Shown here in pieces: positions 63,964 to 64,000 of a DNA stretch of 64,000 bases (its first letter is position 1; each line of letters opens with the position of its first letter). The position numbers and the translations under genes are program-made. Under the pieces are notes generated by a model, which saw only the letters and a program-made list of their open reading frames with translations, had not been told where the DNA came from and searched no databases. The stretch covers positions 142,473 through 206,472 of the forward strand of contig NZ_FOAZ01000005.1 of assembly GCF_900109465.1 (NCBI RefSeq), given 5' to 3'. Source of the DNA: Streptacidiphilus jiangxiensis (GTDB lineage Bacteria > Actinomycetota > Actinomycetes > Streptomycetales > Streptomycetaceae).

Positions 63964-64000
63964 GGCAGCTCGGAACGGCCGCGGTCGGCGAGGTCCTGGA

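Overview
The window is a high-GC actinobacterial chromosome segment. Gene content and order (rpmG - hadAB-like pair - murB - aspartate aminotransferase - tRNA-Trp - secE - nusG - rplKA - two lipoproteins - rplJL - rpoBC - rpsLG - fusA - tuf - S10/spc/alpha operons - truA) point to the Streptomycetaceae (Streptomyces, Kitasatospora or Streptacidiphilus). Other pointers are frequent GTG/TTG starts, small Streptomyces-type hypothetical proteins (DUF4232, DUF2637, DUF2786, DUF1707) and a GC-rich intergenic inverted repeat typical of the group. The species cannot be read from the sequence. Coordinates of coding regions include the stop codon.

Layout. 1-5.6 kb: a partial mug-type glycosylase, a membrane-anchored XRE protein, a DUF4232 lipoprotein, yajQ, tRNA-Tyr, and a small islet (hypothetical, roadblock-like protein, ArsR regulator). 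The islet ends in a second, decayed copy of the 3' half of tRNA-Tyr, as expected of a remnant integrated element. A GNAT acetyltransferase follows. 5.6-15.4 kb: an amidohydrolase with eroded active site, tRNA-Thr, tRNA-Met, rpmG, two MaoC-type dehydratase subunits, a TetR regulator with a DHA2 exporter, murB, a membrane protein, an adenosine-deaminase-family enzyme, an aspartate aminotransferase and tRNA-Trp. 15.4-30.1 kb: secE-nusG, rplKA, two paralogous lipoproteins, rplJL, rpoBC.

30.1-40.0 kb is an accessory block between rpoC and rpsL. Its main content is a leftward six-gene operon: a Crp/Fnr-type cyclic-nucleotide-binding regulator, a class III nucleotidyl cyclase, a P-loop-like/HEAT-like protein, a band-7 (SPFH)-like protein, a small three-helix membrane protein matching the PycTM/DUF5706 Pycsar effector family, and a membrane-bound M48 metalloprotease. 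The cyclase keeps the catalytic D, D, N, R set. The cyclase C-terminus and the N-terminus of the next protein carry the same Gly-rich motif, which suggests homotypic recruitment. I read this as an elaborated Pycsar-like, cyclic-nucleotide-signalled defence or stress system; it is the most novel part of the window. A DUF2786 protein, a DUF2637 membrane protein and a DUF1707/DUF4190-type protein fill the rest.

40-64 kb: rpsL, rpsG, fusA, tuf, then rpsJ-rplCDWB-rpsS-rplV-rpsC-rplP-rpmC-rpsQ, rplN-rplX-rplE-rpsN-rpsH-rplF-rplR-rpsE-rpmD-rplO. A glycosyltransferase on the opposite strand then splits rplO from secY-adk-map-infA-rpmJ-rpsM-rpsK-rpoA-rplQ-truA. Most of the window is thus core transcription, translation and secretion machinery, with accessory insertions at 3.4-5.0, 30.1-40.0 and 54.9-56.4 kb.
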